A stretch of DNA of 64,000 bases, taken from NCBI RefSeq assembly GCF_031628175.1, contig NZ_JAVLVT010000005.1, positions 310,001-374,000 of the forward strand, given 5' to 3'. This DNA comes from Lipingzhangella_A rawalii. GTDB taxonomy: Bacteria > Actinomycetota > Actinomycetes > Streptosporangiales > Streptosporangiaceae. This document shows positions 7,959-16,681 of this stretch, piece by piece (positions within the stretch are counted from its first letter, which is position 1; the number at the start of each line of letters is the position of its first letter). The notes under the pieces are model-generated. The model saw only the letters and a list, made by a program, of their open reading frames with translations. It ran no database searches and had not been told where the DNA came from. The position numbers and the translations under genes were made by a program.

Positions 7959-8422
7959 GATTGCTCACTCCTTAGCGGTCGGCCCTGGTCCGGGGCGTGC
8001 TGCTCCCGGCCGGTCCGACAGGACACGTTACCCGCTCGCGGCGTCCACGTCGCGGGTCGGTGGGATGGAGCAGTAGACCTAGAACTCCTCACCCTGGCCG
8101 GATCCCACGTGGGCTCCACCGGACCGAAGAAAACCGGGAGCCGACCGTCCCCGGGTGGCGTGCCGGACATCGCGGGGATCTCGGTGTCGTTGGGACTCCC
8201 GCCGCCGGGACCGCTCCGACCGGGAGTTGAGGCGTCGAACCAACGGCTGGGCTCACCGGGATTCTGGCCGAACGCGCTTGCTGCTTGTCGGGGAGAGCCC
8301 CAGGAACCTGAAGACGCCCAACAGGCGGGGCTGGACCGGGTCCGGAAGATTCCGACACGTCGGCTCTCCCAGGTAGGAGGTGCGGCCGGCGCGGGAACTG
8401 CGGACCGGCCGCACCTCTCCAG
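7959..8422. other. 464-bp intergenic stretch upstream of panD, no gene seen
   Basis: Between panD and tRNA-Gly, both on the minus strand. The open frames here are GC-driven and lack ribosome sites and recognisable proteins. It presumably holds the panD promoter, but I could not identify a convincing -35/-10 pair. Confidence 0.4.
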
Positions 8423-8494
8423 AGCGGGTGACGGGAATCGAACCCGCATAACCAGCTTGGAAGGCTGGGGCTCTGACCATTGAGCTACACCCGC
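8423..8494 (-). tRNA. tRNA-Gly (anticodon TCC)
   Basis: On the minus strand the acceptor stem GCGGGTG (8494-8488) pairs with CACCCGC (8430-8424). The D-arm is AGCTCAATGGTCAGAGC, the anticodon loop CTTCCAA with anticodon TCC lies between CAGCC and GGCTG-type arms, and the T-loop is GGTTCGATTCC. No CCA is encoded. It is divergent from the neighbouring tRNA-Pro. Confidence 0.93.
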
Positions 8495-8606
8495 ATGTGG
8501 CTTCGATGCCTACGGATCTCCCGTAGAATCGTTGGCCGACGGAGACAACAATACCGTCTTCGACGGAGTGCTTGTGCACCAGTAGGGTGCCAGGTGCAGC
8601 ACGATG

Positions 8607-8681
8607 CGGGGAGTAGCGCAGCTTGGTTAGCGCGCATGCTTTGGGAGCATGAGGCCGCGGGTTCGAATCCCGCCTCCCCGA
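8607..8681 (+). tRNA. tRNA-Pro (anticodon TGG)
   Basis: The acceptor stem CGGGGAG (8607-8613) pairs with CTCCCCG (8674-8680), with discriminator A. The anticodon stem CATGC/GCATG encloses TTTGGGA, giving anticodon TGG. The T-arm carries GGGTTCGAATCCC. Upstream of trigger factor on the same strand. Confidence 0.93.
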
Positions 8682-8886
8682 CGAGTGGGCGTGTGGCCGA
8701 ACGGCGCACGCCAGTGGGCGCAATCGCGCCGAGGCGTTCGTTGTCTGGCCTAGACTTGGCGTGACGTGCGGCCGTGAGCTGGCGGAAGCCACCCTCTGCC
8801 GGTGGTCGCTGGCCGGAGCCGGACCGCCGCACATTCCGCGTCCCGCGCCGGATCGCACCGGAAAGAGACCATAGGAGTACCGCCCC

Positions 8887-10359
8887 GTGAAGACCGATGT
8901 CGAGGAGCTCAGCCCGACCCGGGTCAAGCTGACCATCGAGGTTCCGTTCGAGGAGCTCGACCATGCCTTCGACGAGACCTACAAGTCGCTGAACAAGCAG
9001 GTCCGGATCAAGGGCTTCCGGCCGGGTAAGGCCCCGGCGCGGCTCATTGACCGGTATGTCGGGCGTGGCGCCGTGGTCAGTGAGGCGGTGAACCACGCGG
9101 TTCCCGAGCTCTACAACCAGGCCGTGCAGGACAAGGAAGTCTTCGCACTCGGGCAGCCCGAGGTGGAGATCACCGAACTCGAGGACGGCGAGCGGCTGTC
9201 CTTCACCGCCGAGGTCGATGTCCGCCCGCAGATCGAGATCCCGGACTACAACGGGCTCGAGGTCACCGTGGACAGCACGGAGGTCACCGACGAGCAGGTT
9301 GAGGAGCAGCTGGGGACGCTCCGGGAGCGGTTCTCCAGTCTCACCGACGCCAAGCGTCCGGCACAGCAGGGCGACCACGTCTCTATCGACCTCTCCGCTG
9401 CCATCGACGGAGAACGACTCGAGGACGTGCAGGCCAGCGGGATCTCCTACGAGATCGGCACCAACACTCTGCTGGAGGGGCTGGACGACGCCCTGACCGG
9501 CCTTTCCGCCGGGGAGTCCACCACGTTCGCCACCACCCTGGTGGGTGGTGAGTACGAGGGGCGCGAGGCCGACGTCACCGTCACGGTGCACAGTGTGAAG
9601 GTCAAGGAGCTCCCCGAGCTTGACGACGAGTTCGCCCAGATGGCGAGCGAGTTCGACACGATGGAGGAGTTGCGGGCCGACACCCGGAAGCGGCTCGCCG
9701 AGAGCCGCCAGCACCAGCAGCACGCCCAGGCGCGGGACCGGGCCATGGAGAAGCTGGTGGACGCCGTTGAGGTGCCGCTGCCCGACAGCGTGGTCAACGA
9801 GGAGATCGACCGGCGGCGCCAGAGCCTGGAGCAGCAGCTGGAGCGCGGCGGGCTCACCAAGGAGTCCTACCTGGAGTCCCAGGAGCAGACCGAGGAGGAG
9901 TTCGAGGAGGAGCTCACCTCGAGCGCTCGCTCCGCTGTGAAGGCCGGCTTCGTCCTGGACCAGCTCGCTTTGGAGGAGGAGCTCTCCGCCGACAACAACG
10001 AGCTGTCCCAGTACGTGATCCAGCAGGCTCAGCGGATGGGCGTTCCCCCGGATCAGCTGATCAAGCACCTGCGTGACTCGAATCAGCTACGGATCGCCTA
10101 CACCGAGGTGGTCCGTTCCAAGGCGATCGATCTGGTGGTCAGCAAGGCCAAGGTGGTCGACGAGTCCGGTGAGCCCGTGCCCGGTATCGGGGTGAACGCG
10201 AGCACGGCCGAGGATGGCGGGGACGGCACGGAGCCCGCCGGTGACGCGGCCGACGCCACCACCGCAGCCACGGACGAGTCGAACGAGGGCGACGGGGAGG
10301 CAGCCCCGGATGACTCCGGGCAGTCCACCGATGACGCGGAGAGCCAGAGCCGGGTCTAG
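8887..10359 (+). CDS. tig: Trigger factor (ribosome-associated chaperone)
   Basis: A 490-residue protein that binds the ribosome exit tunnel and chaperones nascent chains. The N-terminal ribosome-binding domain has the GFRPGKAP signature near residue 45. An FKBP-like peptidyl-prolyl isomerase segment follows (GDHVSIDLSAAIDGE), then the alpha-helical C-terminal chaperone arms. The last ~70 residues are an acidic Ala/Asp/Glu-rich tail, a common actinobacterial extension. The start is a GTG at 8887 preceded by AGGAG. It is followed by a strong terminator, so it is separate from clpP1 despite the conserved neighbourhood. A TAGACT -10-like box is at 8751-8756. Confidence 0.95.
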   Translation: MKTDVEELSPTRVKLTIEVPFEELDHAFDETYKSLNKQVRIKGFRPGKAPARLIDRYVGRGAVVSEAVNHAVPELYNQAVQDKEVFALGQPEVEITELEDGERLSFTAEVDVRPQIEIPDYNGLEVTVDSTEVTDEQVEEQLGTLRERFSSLTDAKRPAQQGDHVSIDLSAAIDGERLEDVQASGISYEIGTNTLLEGLDDALTGLSAGESTTFATTLVGGEYEGREADVTVTVHSVKVKELPELDDEFAQMASEFDTMEELRADTRKRLAESRQHQQHAQARDRAMEKLVDAVEVPLPDSVVNEEIDRRRQSLEQQLERGGLTKESYLESQEQTEEEFEEELTSSARSAVKAGFVLDQLALEEELSADNNELSQYVIQQAQRMGVPPDQLIKHLRDSNQLRIAYTEVVRSKAIDLVVSKAKVVDESGEPVPGIGVNASTAEDGGDGTEPAGDAADATTAATDESNEGDGEAAPDDSGQSTDDAESQSRV

Positions 10360-10439
10360 ATCACGGCCCTACCTGGGGTATCAGCGCAGGGGCGTCCACC
10401 GCCCCGGGGAGCGGTTGGTTCCCAAGTCTGGACATGGAG

Positions 10440-10474
10440 AAGCGCGCCGGAGCCGAACAAGCTCCGGCGCGCTT
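10440..10474 (+). terminator. Intrinsic terminator after tig
   Basis: A perfect 14-bp stem, AAGCGCGCCGGAGC (10440-10453) with its complement at 10461-10474, with a 7-base loop, followed by TGTGTG. It lies 81 bp after the tig stop. Confidence 0.85.
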
Positions 10475-10610
10475 TGTGTGTGACGGCCTGGGCATACACC
10501 CGGGGTGGTCTGACGGGGAACGGGACACGAGGCACGGGAACACTGCCGGAGGCCACGCACGGGCTGTTGTGCCCGTGCGGACGGGCTGGCCGACGCTCGG
10601 AGCCTACCTG

Positions 10611-10624
10611 CGCTCAAAGCGAAC
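10611..10624 (+). promoter_or_regulatory. ClgR-like operator upstream of clpP1
   Basis: The sequence CGCTCAAAGCGAAC fits the core of the ClgR activator site known from corynebacteria and streptomycetes (CGCY, four bases, GCG, then A/T-rich). It lies about 100 bp upstream of the clpP1 start and just upstream of a possible promoter region near 10635-10668. ClgR is the established activator of clpP1P2 in actinobacteria, so position and sequence agree. The remainder of 10360-10711 holds only the tig terminator. Confidence 0.6.
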
Positions 10625-10711
10625 ATGCCCGGGTTTCGTGCTGGCCGGGCCGCGGTGGCCGTTAGTGTCGCAAGCGTCGCAACCGTTTCGATCCCGGAGC
10701 AGGTGACGAGA

Positions 10712-11347
10712 GTGCCGCCGACCAATACCGAGTCCATGCGAGTCGACGCCAGTATGGCCGAGTCGCCGATCCCCACGATCCTGGAGCAGACCTCGCAGCG
10801 ACTGCTGCGGCAGCGGATCGTCTTCCTCGGCCAACAGGTCGACGATGAGATCGCCAACCGCATCGTGGGAGAGCTGCTGTTGCTGTCCGCCGAAGACCGC
10901 AACAAGGACATCACCCTCTACATCAATTCCCCGGGCGGTTCCGTGCACGCGGGACTGGCCATCTACGACATCATGCAGTACATCCCGAATAATGTGGTCA
11001 CCGTTGGCATGGGGATGGCCGCGTCCATGGGGCAGCTGCTGCTGTGCGCGGGAGCGCCGGGACGCCGCTACGCGCTGCCGCACACCCGCGTCCTCATGCA
11101 CCAGCCGTCCGGGGGTATCGGAGGCACCGCCTCCGACATCCAGATCCGGGCCGAGGACCTGAAGTACATCAAGCGTGCGACCTTCGAGATCACCGCCCAC
11201 CACACCGGGCAGAACGTCGAGCAGATCGACCGGGACGCCGACCGTGACCGCTGGTTCACTGCGTCCGAGGCCAAGAACTACGGGTTCATCGACCACGTGG
11301 TCGGAGAGTCGAGCGAGGTCCCCACCCCCGGGGCCGCCGGGTCGTGA
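10712..11347 (+). CDS. clpP1: ATP-dependent Clp protease proteolytic subunit ClpP1
   Basis: About 211 residues, one of two distinct ClpP subunits that form a mixed double ring in actinobacteria. Catalytic Ser lies in GMAASMGQ (about residue 105) and His in LMHQPSGG (about 130), with the Asp in the following helical region. The start is uncertain. GTG 10712, GTG 10703, ATG 10736 and ATG 10754 are all in frame. GTG 10712 was chosen from the upstream purine-rich GGAGCAGG; mature ClpP is in any case trimmed at the N-terminus. clpP2 starts 43 bp downstream, clearly in the same operon. Confidence 0.92.
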   Translation: MPPTNTESMRVDASMAESPIPTILEQTSQRLLRQRIVFLGQQVDDEIANRIVGELLLLSAEDRNKDITLYINSPGGSVHAGLAIYDIMQYIPNNVVTVGMGMAASMGQLLLCAGAPGRRYALPHTRVLMHQPSGGIGGTASDIQIRAEDLKYIKRATFEITAHHTGQNVEQIDRDADRDRWFTASEAKNYGFIDHVVGESSEVPTPGAAGS

Positions 11348-11390
11348 CGGCCCGCCGGACGAGTCAACGCGAGTATCGGAAGGCCCGAAA

Positions 11391-12050
11391 ATGATGGAAT
11401 ACACCAGTTTCAGCTCGCCCGGCGGGATGGCCCCGCAGGCACCGCAGAGCCGCTACATCATCCCCTCCTTCGTCGAGCGCACCGCCTACGGCGTCAAGGA
11501 GATGAATCCGTACAACAAGCTCTTCGAGGATCGCATCATCTTCGTGGGCGTACAGATCGACGATGTCTCGGCGAACGACATCATGGCCCAGTTGCTGACC
11601 CTGGATCACCAGGACGCGGACCGGGACATCCAGATGTACATCAACTCGCCGGGAGGCTCGTTCACCGCCCTGATGGCGATCTATGACACGATGCAGTACG
11701 TCCGCGCCGAGGTGCAGACGGTGTGCATCGGCCAGGCCGCCTCGGCGGCCGCGGTTATCCTCGCCGCCGGGACCCCCGGCAAGCGGATGGCCCTGCCGAA
11801 CTCCCGGGTGCTGATTCACCAGCCGGCGACCGAGGGCACCTACGGTCAGGCCTCGGACTTGGAGATCCAGGCGAACGAGATCCAGCGGATCCGGACGCTG
11901 ATGGAGACCACGCTGGCCAAGCACACGAACCGGAGCGCTGAACAGATCAACGCCGACATCGAGCGCGACAAGATTCTCACGGCCGAAGAGGCCAAGGAGT
12001 ACGGGCTCGTCGACGACATCCTGCCGTACCGGAAGTCCTCGGTAACCTGA
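11391..12050 (+). CDS. clpP2: ATP-dependent Clp protease proteolytic subunit ClpP2
   Basis: A 219-residue partner of ClpP1. It has the long N-terminal propeptide typical of actinobacterial ClpP2 (through RYIIPSFVERTAYG). The catalytic Ser is in GQAASAAAV (about residue 118) and His in LIHQPATEG. The ATG at 11391 follows GGAAGG. ClpP1P2 with ClpX or ClpC degrades tagged and regulatory proteins in the cytoplasm. A 221-bp gap separates it from clpX and contains only a weak 9-bp hairpin near 12060-12088. Confidence 0.95.
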   Translation: MMEYTSFSSPGGMAPQAPQSRYIIPSFVERTAYGVKEMNPYNKLFEDRIIFVGVQIDDVSANDIMAQLLTLDHQDADRDIQMYINSPGGSFTALMAIYDTMQYVRAEVQTVCIGQAASAAAVILAAGTPGKRMALPNSRVLIHQPATEGTYGQASDLEIQANEIQRIRTLMETTLAKHTNRSAEQINADIERDKILTAEEAKEYGLVDDILPYRKSSVT

Positions 12051-12271
12051 ACGAATTTCGGTTTCGGCGTGTTCCGTGGGCCGAAGCCAGCCACGTCGTC
12101 GTTTAGTCTCGGGAGACAGTACGTCGGCTTCGTCGGCGATCGGGGGAGTAGCGACGTATGCTGTGAGATGGCGGCGGCTGGTTTCGGTCGTCCGGTCCCT
12201 CGGCCGCCGGGTCCAGGAGGCGACTCCGCCGCGGCCGCGGCGGGTGACCCGCACAGTGAAGGAGTAGCTGG

Positions 12272-13546
12272 GTGGCACGAATCGGCGATGGCGGAGACCT
12301 GCTGAAGTGCTCGTTCTGTGGCAAGAGCCAAAAGCAGGTGAAAAAGCTCATTGCCGGGCCTGGCGTGTACATCTGTGACGAGTGCATCGACCTGTGCAAC
12401 GAGATCATTGAGGAGGAGCTCGCCGACTCCAGTGAGGGCAATTGGGACAGTCTGCCCAAGCCACGGGAGATCTACGAGTTCCTCGACTCCTACGTGATCG
12501 GGCAGGAACAGGCCAAGAAGTCGCTGTCGGTCGCGGTGTACAACCACTACAAGCGGGTGCAGTCCGAAGGGGAGCGGCCCCGCGATGAGAACATCGAGAT
12601 CGCGAAGTCCAATATCCTCATGCTGGGGCCCACCGGCGCGGGGAAAACCCTCCTGGCGCAGACCCTGGCTCGGATTCTGAACGTTCCGTTCGCGATCGCC
12701 GACGCGACGGTGCTCACCGAGGCCGGTTATGTGGGCGAGGATGTTGAGAACATCCTGTTGAAGCTGATCCAAGCTGCCGACTACGACGTCAAGCGCGCCG
12801 AGACGGGAATCGTCTACATCGACGAGGTCGACAAGGTGGCGCGCAAGAGCGAGAATCCGTCGATCACCCGGGACGTCTCTGGGGAGGGGGTCCAGCAGGC
12901 GCTGCTGAAGATCCTCGAGGGCACCACGGCCAGCGTTCCGCCGCAGGGTGGCCGTAAGCATCCCCACCAGGAGTTCATCCAGATCGACACCACCAACGTG
13001 CTGTTCATCTGCGGGGGGGCCTTCGCCGGACTGGACGAGATCATCTCGGCTCGGGTCGGCCGTCAGACCATGGGCTTCAACGCTGTGGCATCCGCCGGCC
13101 AGGACCGGGATTCCCAGGACACCTTCTCCGAGGCCATGCCGGAAGACCTGCTCAAGTACGGAATGATTCCGGAGTTCGTGGGTCGGCTTCCGGTCGTGAC
13201 CAATGTGCACGACCTCGACCGGGATGCCCTGGTCCGGATTCTGACCGAACCCCGAAACGCTCTGGTCAAGCAGTACCAGCGCCTGTTCGAGCTCGACAAC
13301 GTGGAGCTGGAGTTCACCGACGACGCGTTGGCGGCCATCGCCGAACAGGCGATCATGCGGGGGACCGGGGCGCGAGGGCTGCGCGCCATCATCGAGGAGG
13401 TTCTCCTCTCCGTGATGTACGACGTCCCGAGCCGGGAGGATGTCGGGCAGGTGATCATCACCCGGGAGTCCGTTTGGGAGCACGTCAATCCCACGATCGT
13501 TCCTCGAACCACGCCCGGCTCGGAGCAGGAGGAGAAAAGCGCCTAG
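12272..13546 (+). CDS. clpX: ATP-dependent Clp protease ATP-binding subunit ClpX
   Basis: A 424-residue AAA+ unfoldase that feeds substrates to ClpP. The N-terminal zinc-binding domain has four cysteines (CSFC at residues 14-17 and CDEC.DLC from about 36). Walker A is GPTGAGKT, Walker B is VYIDEVDK, and the IGF-type ClpP-docking region and sensor-2 motif GARGLR are in place. The GTG at 12272 is preceded by AAGGAG. Length is normal for the family. Confidence 0.97.
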   Translation: MARIGDGGDLLKCSFCGKSQKQVKKLIAGPGVYICDECIDLCNEIIEEELADSSEGNWDSLPKPREIYEFLDSYVIGQEQAKKSLSVAVYNHYKRVQSEGERPRDENIEIAKSNILMLGPTGAGKTLLAQTLARILNVPFAIADATVLTEAGYVGEDVENILLKLIQAADYDVKRAETGIVYIDEVDKVARKSENPSITRDVSGEGVQQALLKILEGTTASVPPQGGRKHPHQEFIQIDTTNVLFICGGAFAGLDEIISARVGRQTMGFNAVASAGQDRDSQDTFSEAMPEDLLKYGMIPEFVGRLPVVTNVHDLDRDALVRILTEPRNALVKQYQRLFELDNVELEFTDDALAAIAEQAIMRGTGARGLRAIIEEVLLSVMYDVPSREDVGQVIITRESVWEHVNPTIVPRTTPGSEQEEKSA

Positions 13547-14019
13547 CCTCGGCACAGGTGATCTCGTAGCCGGGCACTGTTGATGGGAGTCTGGCGGGGC
13601 GGGTCGGTGCGCTGACAAGTTCCGGGTGCGTGCTGCTGGCCCATGGTGACCGCCGCCCCCGCCGCGGCGTCCCTGGTGTTCCGAGCACACTCGAATCCCA
13701 CGATTACGATCGTGGTAGCGACTCCGTGTCACCCAGGGTGGGACGCGCCCCGGGGCACGACGGCCAGTGTGGGGTCGGGTGGGCGTGCTGGTCGGACTCG
13801 ATTCTCTGGACAAACCCCGGGCATGGAGTGCGGGGTCCCCGACGTACAGCGCTATTGTCTCGACCCGCGAGCCACACGCGACCCCGGACGGTATGGTCCA
13901 GCGTGCCTCCACTCCCCGGATCGTCGGCGACCACCGCCGTCCACGAACTCGGTCCAGTGGTCCGGAGGCCGGCACACCAACCAGCTGGCTCGACGATCAA
14001 CTCCGCTCGGGGCGGATGT
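13547..14019. other. 473-bp stretch between clpX and the DUF305 gene, no gene seen
   Basis: Convergent intergenic region. It contains one 7-bp perfect hairpin, CCACGAT (13698-13704) with ATCGTGG (13709-13715). No frame here has a ribosome site or recognisable product. In Streptomyces the valS gene lies in this part of the gene order; no valS remnant is visible. Confidence 0.4.
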
Positions 14020-14778
14020 TCAGTCGAGCATGGTTTCCATGCGGGTGATCTCGGCGAGCTGTTCGGCCATCATGTCGTTGGCCATGTCTCGGATCTGTGT
14101 GTGTTGCCCGGAGCTGATGGCCTCCTCGGCCATATCGACGCCTCCCTCATGGTGCGCGATCATGAGTTCCACGAACAGTTCGTCGAAGTCCTCGCCCTCC
14201 GCGTCTTCGAGCTCCGCCATCTCCGCATCGGTTGCCATTCCCGGCATGTCGCCGTGTTCCACGAGCTGACAGTCCGCCCCGTGGTGAGGGGCTCCGTCAT
14301 GCTGCTGGTCGATGCCACAGTAGTTCTGATGCCGTGGATTGTCCCGCGCCGGGCCGAAGATATTCGTTTCCAGCCATTCCTCCATGGACTCGATCTCAAG
14401 CCCCTGGGCCACAGAAATACGTTCCGCGATCGATTCGATATCAGAACTTTCGGCTCGGTCGGCTGCGAGGTCCCCCATTTCGACCGCCTGTTCGTGATGC
14501 ACGATCATCATGACGAGAAATTCGACATCTGTCTCGTTGGCCTCGGCGTCTGTTGCGCCGGCCGCGATGTCCTCTTCCGTGGCCGGTGAGGCTGTCTCGC
14601 CGGGAGAGCCGGGGGCGAGGACCGGGGCGGCATCCCCGTCGCTGGTCGTGTCCCCGCACGCCGTGAGTGTCGTGGCCGCGATCAGGGCCGTGGTCCACAC
14701 GGGGGCCAGCCGGTTCGTGCTCGTTCGTGCTCGCACCGCGTCCACCCCTCGATTCGACGCTCGCGTCGTGTTGCCCAA
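14020..14778 (-). CDS. DUF305-family lipoprotein
   Basis: A 252-residue secreted protein. A hydrophobic stretch ends in ATTLTAC, a lipobox, so it is probably anchored outside the membrane. It has the two-halved DUF305 pattern: VMMIVHHEQAVEM near residue 90 and VELMIAHHEGGVDM near residue 205, each with the HHE metal-ligand-like motif. Between them are two extra Cys (NYCGID, ADCQLV) and several His. Some DUF305 proteins bind copper; metal binding here is inferred. The start is a TTG at 14778, preferred because a perfect GGAGG lies 8 bases upstream; GTG codons at 14745 and 14736 are alternatives. It is divergent from the LVIVD-repeat gene and shares a 213-bp control region with it. Confidence 0.85.
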   Translation of the reverse strand: MGNTTRASNRGVDAVRARTSTNRLAPVWTTALIAATTLTACGDTTSDGDAAPVLAPGSPGETASPATEEDIAAGATDAEANETDVEFLVMMIVHHEQAVEMGDLAADRAESSDIESIAERISVAQGLEIESMEEWLETNIFGPARDNPRHQNYCGIDQQHDGAPHHGADCQLVEHGDMPGMATDAEMAELEDAEGEDFDELFVELMIAHHEGGVDMAEEAISSGQHTQIRDMANDMMAEQLAEITRMETMLD

Positions 14779-14991
14779 TCGGATCGCCTCCGACGTATGT
14801 CTAGTGAGCCAGCGGGGGGTCTGTCCAGATCTACTCCGTGATCTTTCGATCTACTGTGGGTAGTTCCATGTGGTAAGCGCCTCGACGAGGATACTCCCGA
14901 GTGATTTCGTTGTTTCTGCTGATGGTGCGACTTGCCCGTGATGTGTAGTTTCGTGGATATTAGCTCGGTATGCGTCTGCGAAGGAGCTCAC

Positions 14992-16431
14992 ATGCCGAAA
15001 TCCCCCCCGTCGCACATGCGGCGGCTGCGTGACCGTGCCCGACAATCGGTGGCCCTGCTGGGGGCCGGAGTCCTGGTATTCGCCCTTGGGTCCGCGCCGA
15101 CGAGCGCGGACACCGTTCCGGACGACGTGCAGACGAGCGACAATGTCGACCATGTCGCCAACGTCCCCCTCGAGCCCCCCTTCGAAGAGGGGGCGTCCTG
15201 GGGGACCGATCTGGCCTTCAGCGGTGACTATGCCATCGCCGGAAACTACGACGGCTTCACGATCTACGACATCTCGGACCCGGAGAATCCGGAGATCACC
15301 AGTCAGGTCGTCTGCCCGGGTGGGCAGATGGACGTCTCGGTGAGCGGGGACCTGCTCTACACCTCGGTGGACTTCCCCCGGGCGAGCGCGGAGTGTGGCG
15401 CCCCGTCGGTCTCCTCCCAGGATCCCGACGGTTGGGACGGCATCCGAATCTTCGACATCTCGGACAAGACCAGCCCCGAGTACGTGCACGCGGTGGACAC
15501 CGACTGTGGCTCCCACACGAACACGCTGGTCCCCGGCGGGGACGAGGGCGTCGACTACATCTACGTGTCCTCCTACAGCCCGCACGAGAACTTCCCGAAC
15601 TGCCAGCCTCCGCACGACAAGATCTCCATCATCGAGGTGCCCACGGACAGTCCGACCGAGGCCGAGGTGGTGAACGATCCGGTTCTCTTCCCGGACGGAG
15701 GTAACGAGGAACAGGACAACCTGCTGGCCCCCACCTCCGGCTGCCACGACATCACCGTCTACCCGGAGCGGGACCTGGCGGCGGGAGCCTGTATGGGCGA
15801 CGGGATCCTCATGGACATCAGCGATCCGGTCGAGCCCGAGGTGGTCGAACAGGTCCAGGACGAGAACTTCGCGTTCTGGCACTCGGCGACCTTCACGAAC
15901 GACGGGCGTACGGTGCTCTTCACCGACGAGTTGGGTGGCGGTGTCGCCCCGACCTGTAATGCGGAGGTCGGCCCCGAGCACGGCGCCAACGCTATCTACG
16001 AGGTGGACGGCAACCTGAACCCGTCCGGGCAGGACATCGCACTGGAGTTCGCGAGCTACTTCAAGATCGATCGCCACCAGAGCGACACCGAGAACTGTGT
16101 CTCGCACAACGGGTCGCTGATCCCCGTCATGGGTAAGGACTACTTCGTCCAGTCCTGGTACCAGGGCGGCGTCTCGGTCATCGACCTCAACGACCCGCAC
16201 AACCCCGAGGAGATCGGCTACTTCGAGCGTGGCCCGATCGACGAGGAGCAACTGGTGATCGGTGGTTCGTGGTCAGCCTACTGGTACAACGGCCACGTCT
16301 ATTCCTCCGACATCACCCAGGGGCTCGACGTGCTCGCCCTGGACGACCGGCGCCTGCGGGGCGCGCAGCACGTCAACTATGAGGAGTTCAACCCGCAGAG
16401 CCAGCCGCGCTATAAGCCCGGCCGCGGTTAG
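14992..16431 (+). CDS. Secreted LVIVD-repeat (beta-propeller-like) protein
   Basis: A 479-residue protein with a Sec-type signal peptide (basic residues 9-16, hydrophobic 19-33, likely cleavage after PTSA). The mature part is built of LVIVD-type repeats, seen as GFTIYDISDPENPEIT, GIRIFDISDKTSPEYV, GILMDISDPVEPEVV and GVSVIDLNDPHNPEEI. These repeats are expected to form a propeller-like surface domain; the biochemical function is unknown. Several Cys are spaced through the chain and the protein is very acidic. The ATG at 14992 has AAGGAG at good spacing. It is divergent from the DUF305 gene; the two families often occur side by side in actinobacteria, so a joint extracellular role is plausible. 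Confidence 0.8.
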   Translation: MPKSPPSHMRRLRDRARQSVALLGAGVLVFALGSAPTSADTVPDDVQTSDNVDHVANVPLEPPFEEGASWGTDLAFSGDYAIAGNYDGFTIYDISDPENPEITSQVVCPGGQMDVSVSGDLLYTSVDFPRASAECGAPSVSSQDPDGWDGIRIFDISDKTSPEYVHAVDTDCGSHTNTLVPGGDEGVDYIYVSSYSPHENFPNCQPPHDKISIIEVPTDSPTEAEVVNDPVLFPDGGNEEQDNLLAPTSGCHDITVYPERDLAAGACMGDGILMDISDPVEPEVVEQVQDENFAFWHSATFTNDGRTVLFTDELGGGVAPTCNAEVGPEHGANAIYEVDGNLNPSGQDIALEFASYFKIDRHQSDTENCVSHNGSLIPVMGKDYFVQSWYQGGVSVIDLNDPHNPEEIGYFERGPIDEEQLVIGGSWSAYWYNGHVYSSDITQGLDVLALDDRRLRGAQHVNYEEFNPQSQPRYKPGRG

Positions 16432-16488
16432 CAGTCGTGCTCGCGGCGGGGCCGGTGCAGCTCGGACGCCCGCCGCGGTGCCCACGTG

Positions 16489-16518
16489 GGTGGGGCGGGA
16501 CCTGGGTCCCGCCCCACC
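16489..16518 (+). terminator. Intrinsic terminator after the LVIVD gene
   Basis: A perfect 13-bp stem GGTGGGGCGGGAC (16489-16501) with its complement at 16506-16518, with a 4-base loop, followed by TCGGTTTC. It lies 57 bp beyond the stop. Confidence 0.85.
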
Positions 16519-16681
16519 TCGGTTTCACCGATCGGGGGCCGGGTCCCTGCCCGGTCGGCTCTAGACTCTGACCAGGGCCAGGTCGTATGCCGAACGCGGT
16601 CGGGACCGCCCCGCACGCACCGGCGTGCGTCCTGCCCGTTGTCGTGAGTAGCCGACGCCACGTTCGAAACCACGGTGCACA

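Noticed and set aside
8423..8681. Adjacent tRNA genes as an integration site
   Set aside because: No integrase, no duplicated tRNA 3' end and no foreign-looking genes nearby.
8485..10068. 527-residue open frame antisense to trigger factor
   Set aside because: Third-codon-position GC bias produces long shadow frames. The Leu/Gly/Val-rich translation has no family signature and no ribosome site, while the opposite strand is a clear tig.
11846..13975. 709-residue open frame antisense to clpP2 and clpX
   Set aside because: Covers two conserved genes in the wrong frame; no start signal or domain.
13704..14000. 98-residue minus-strand frame between clpX and the DUF305 gene
   Set aside because: Arg/Pro/Gly-rich translation, no ribosome site and no recognisable domain.
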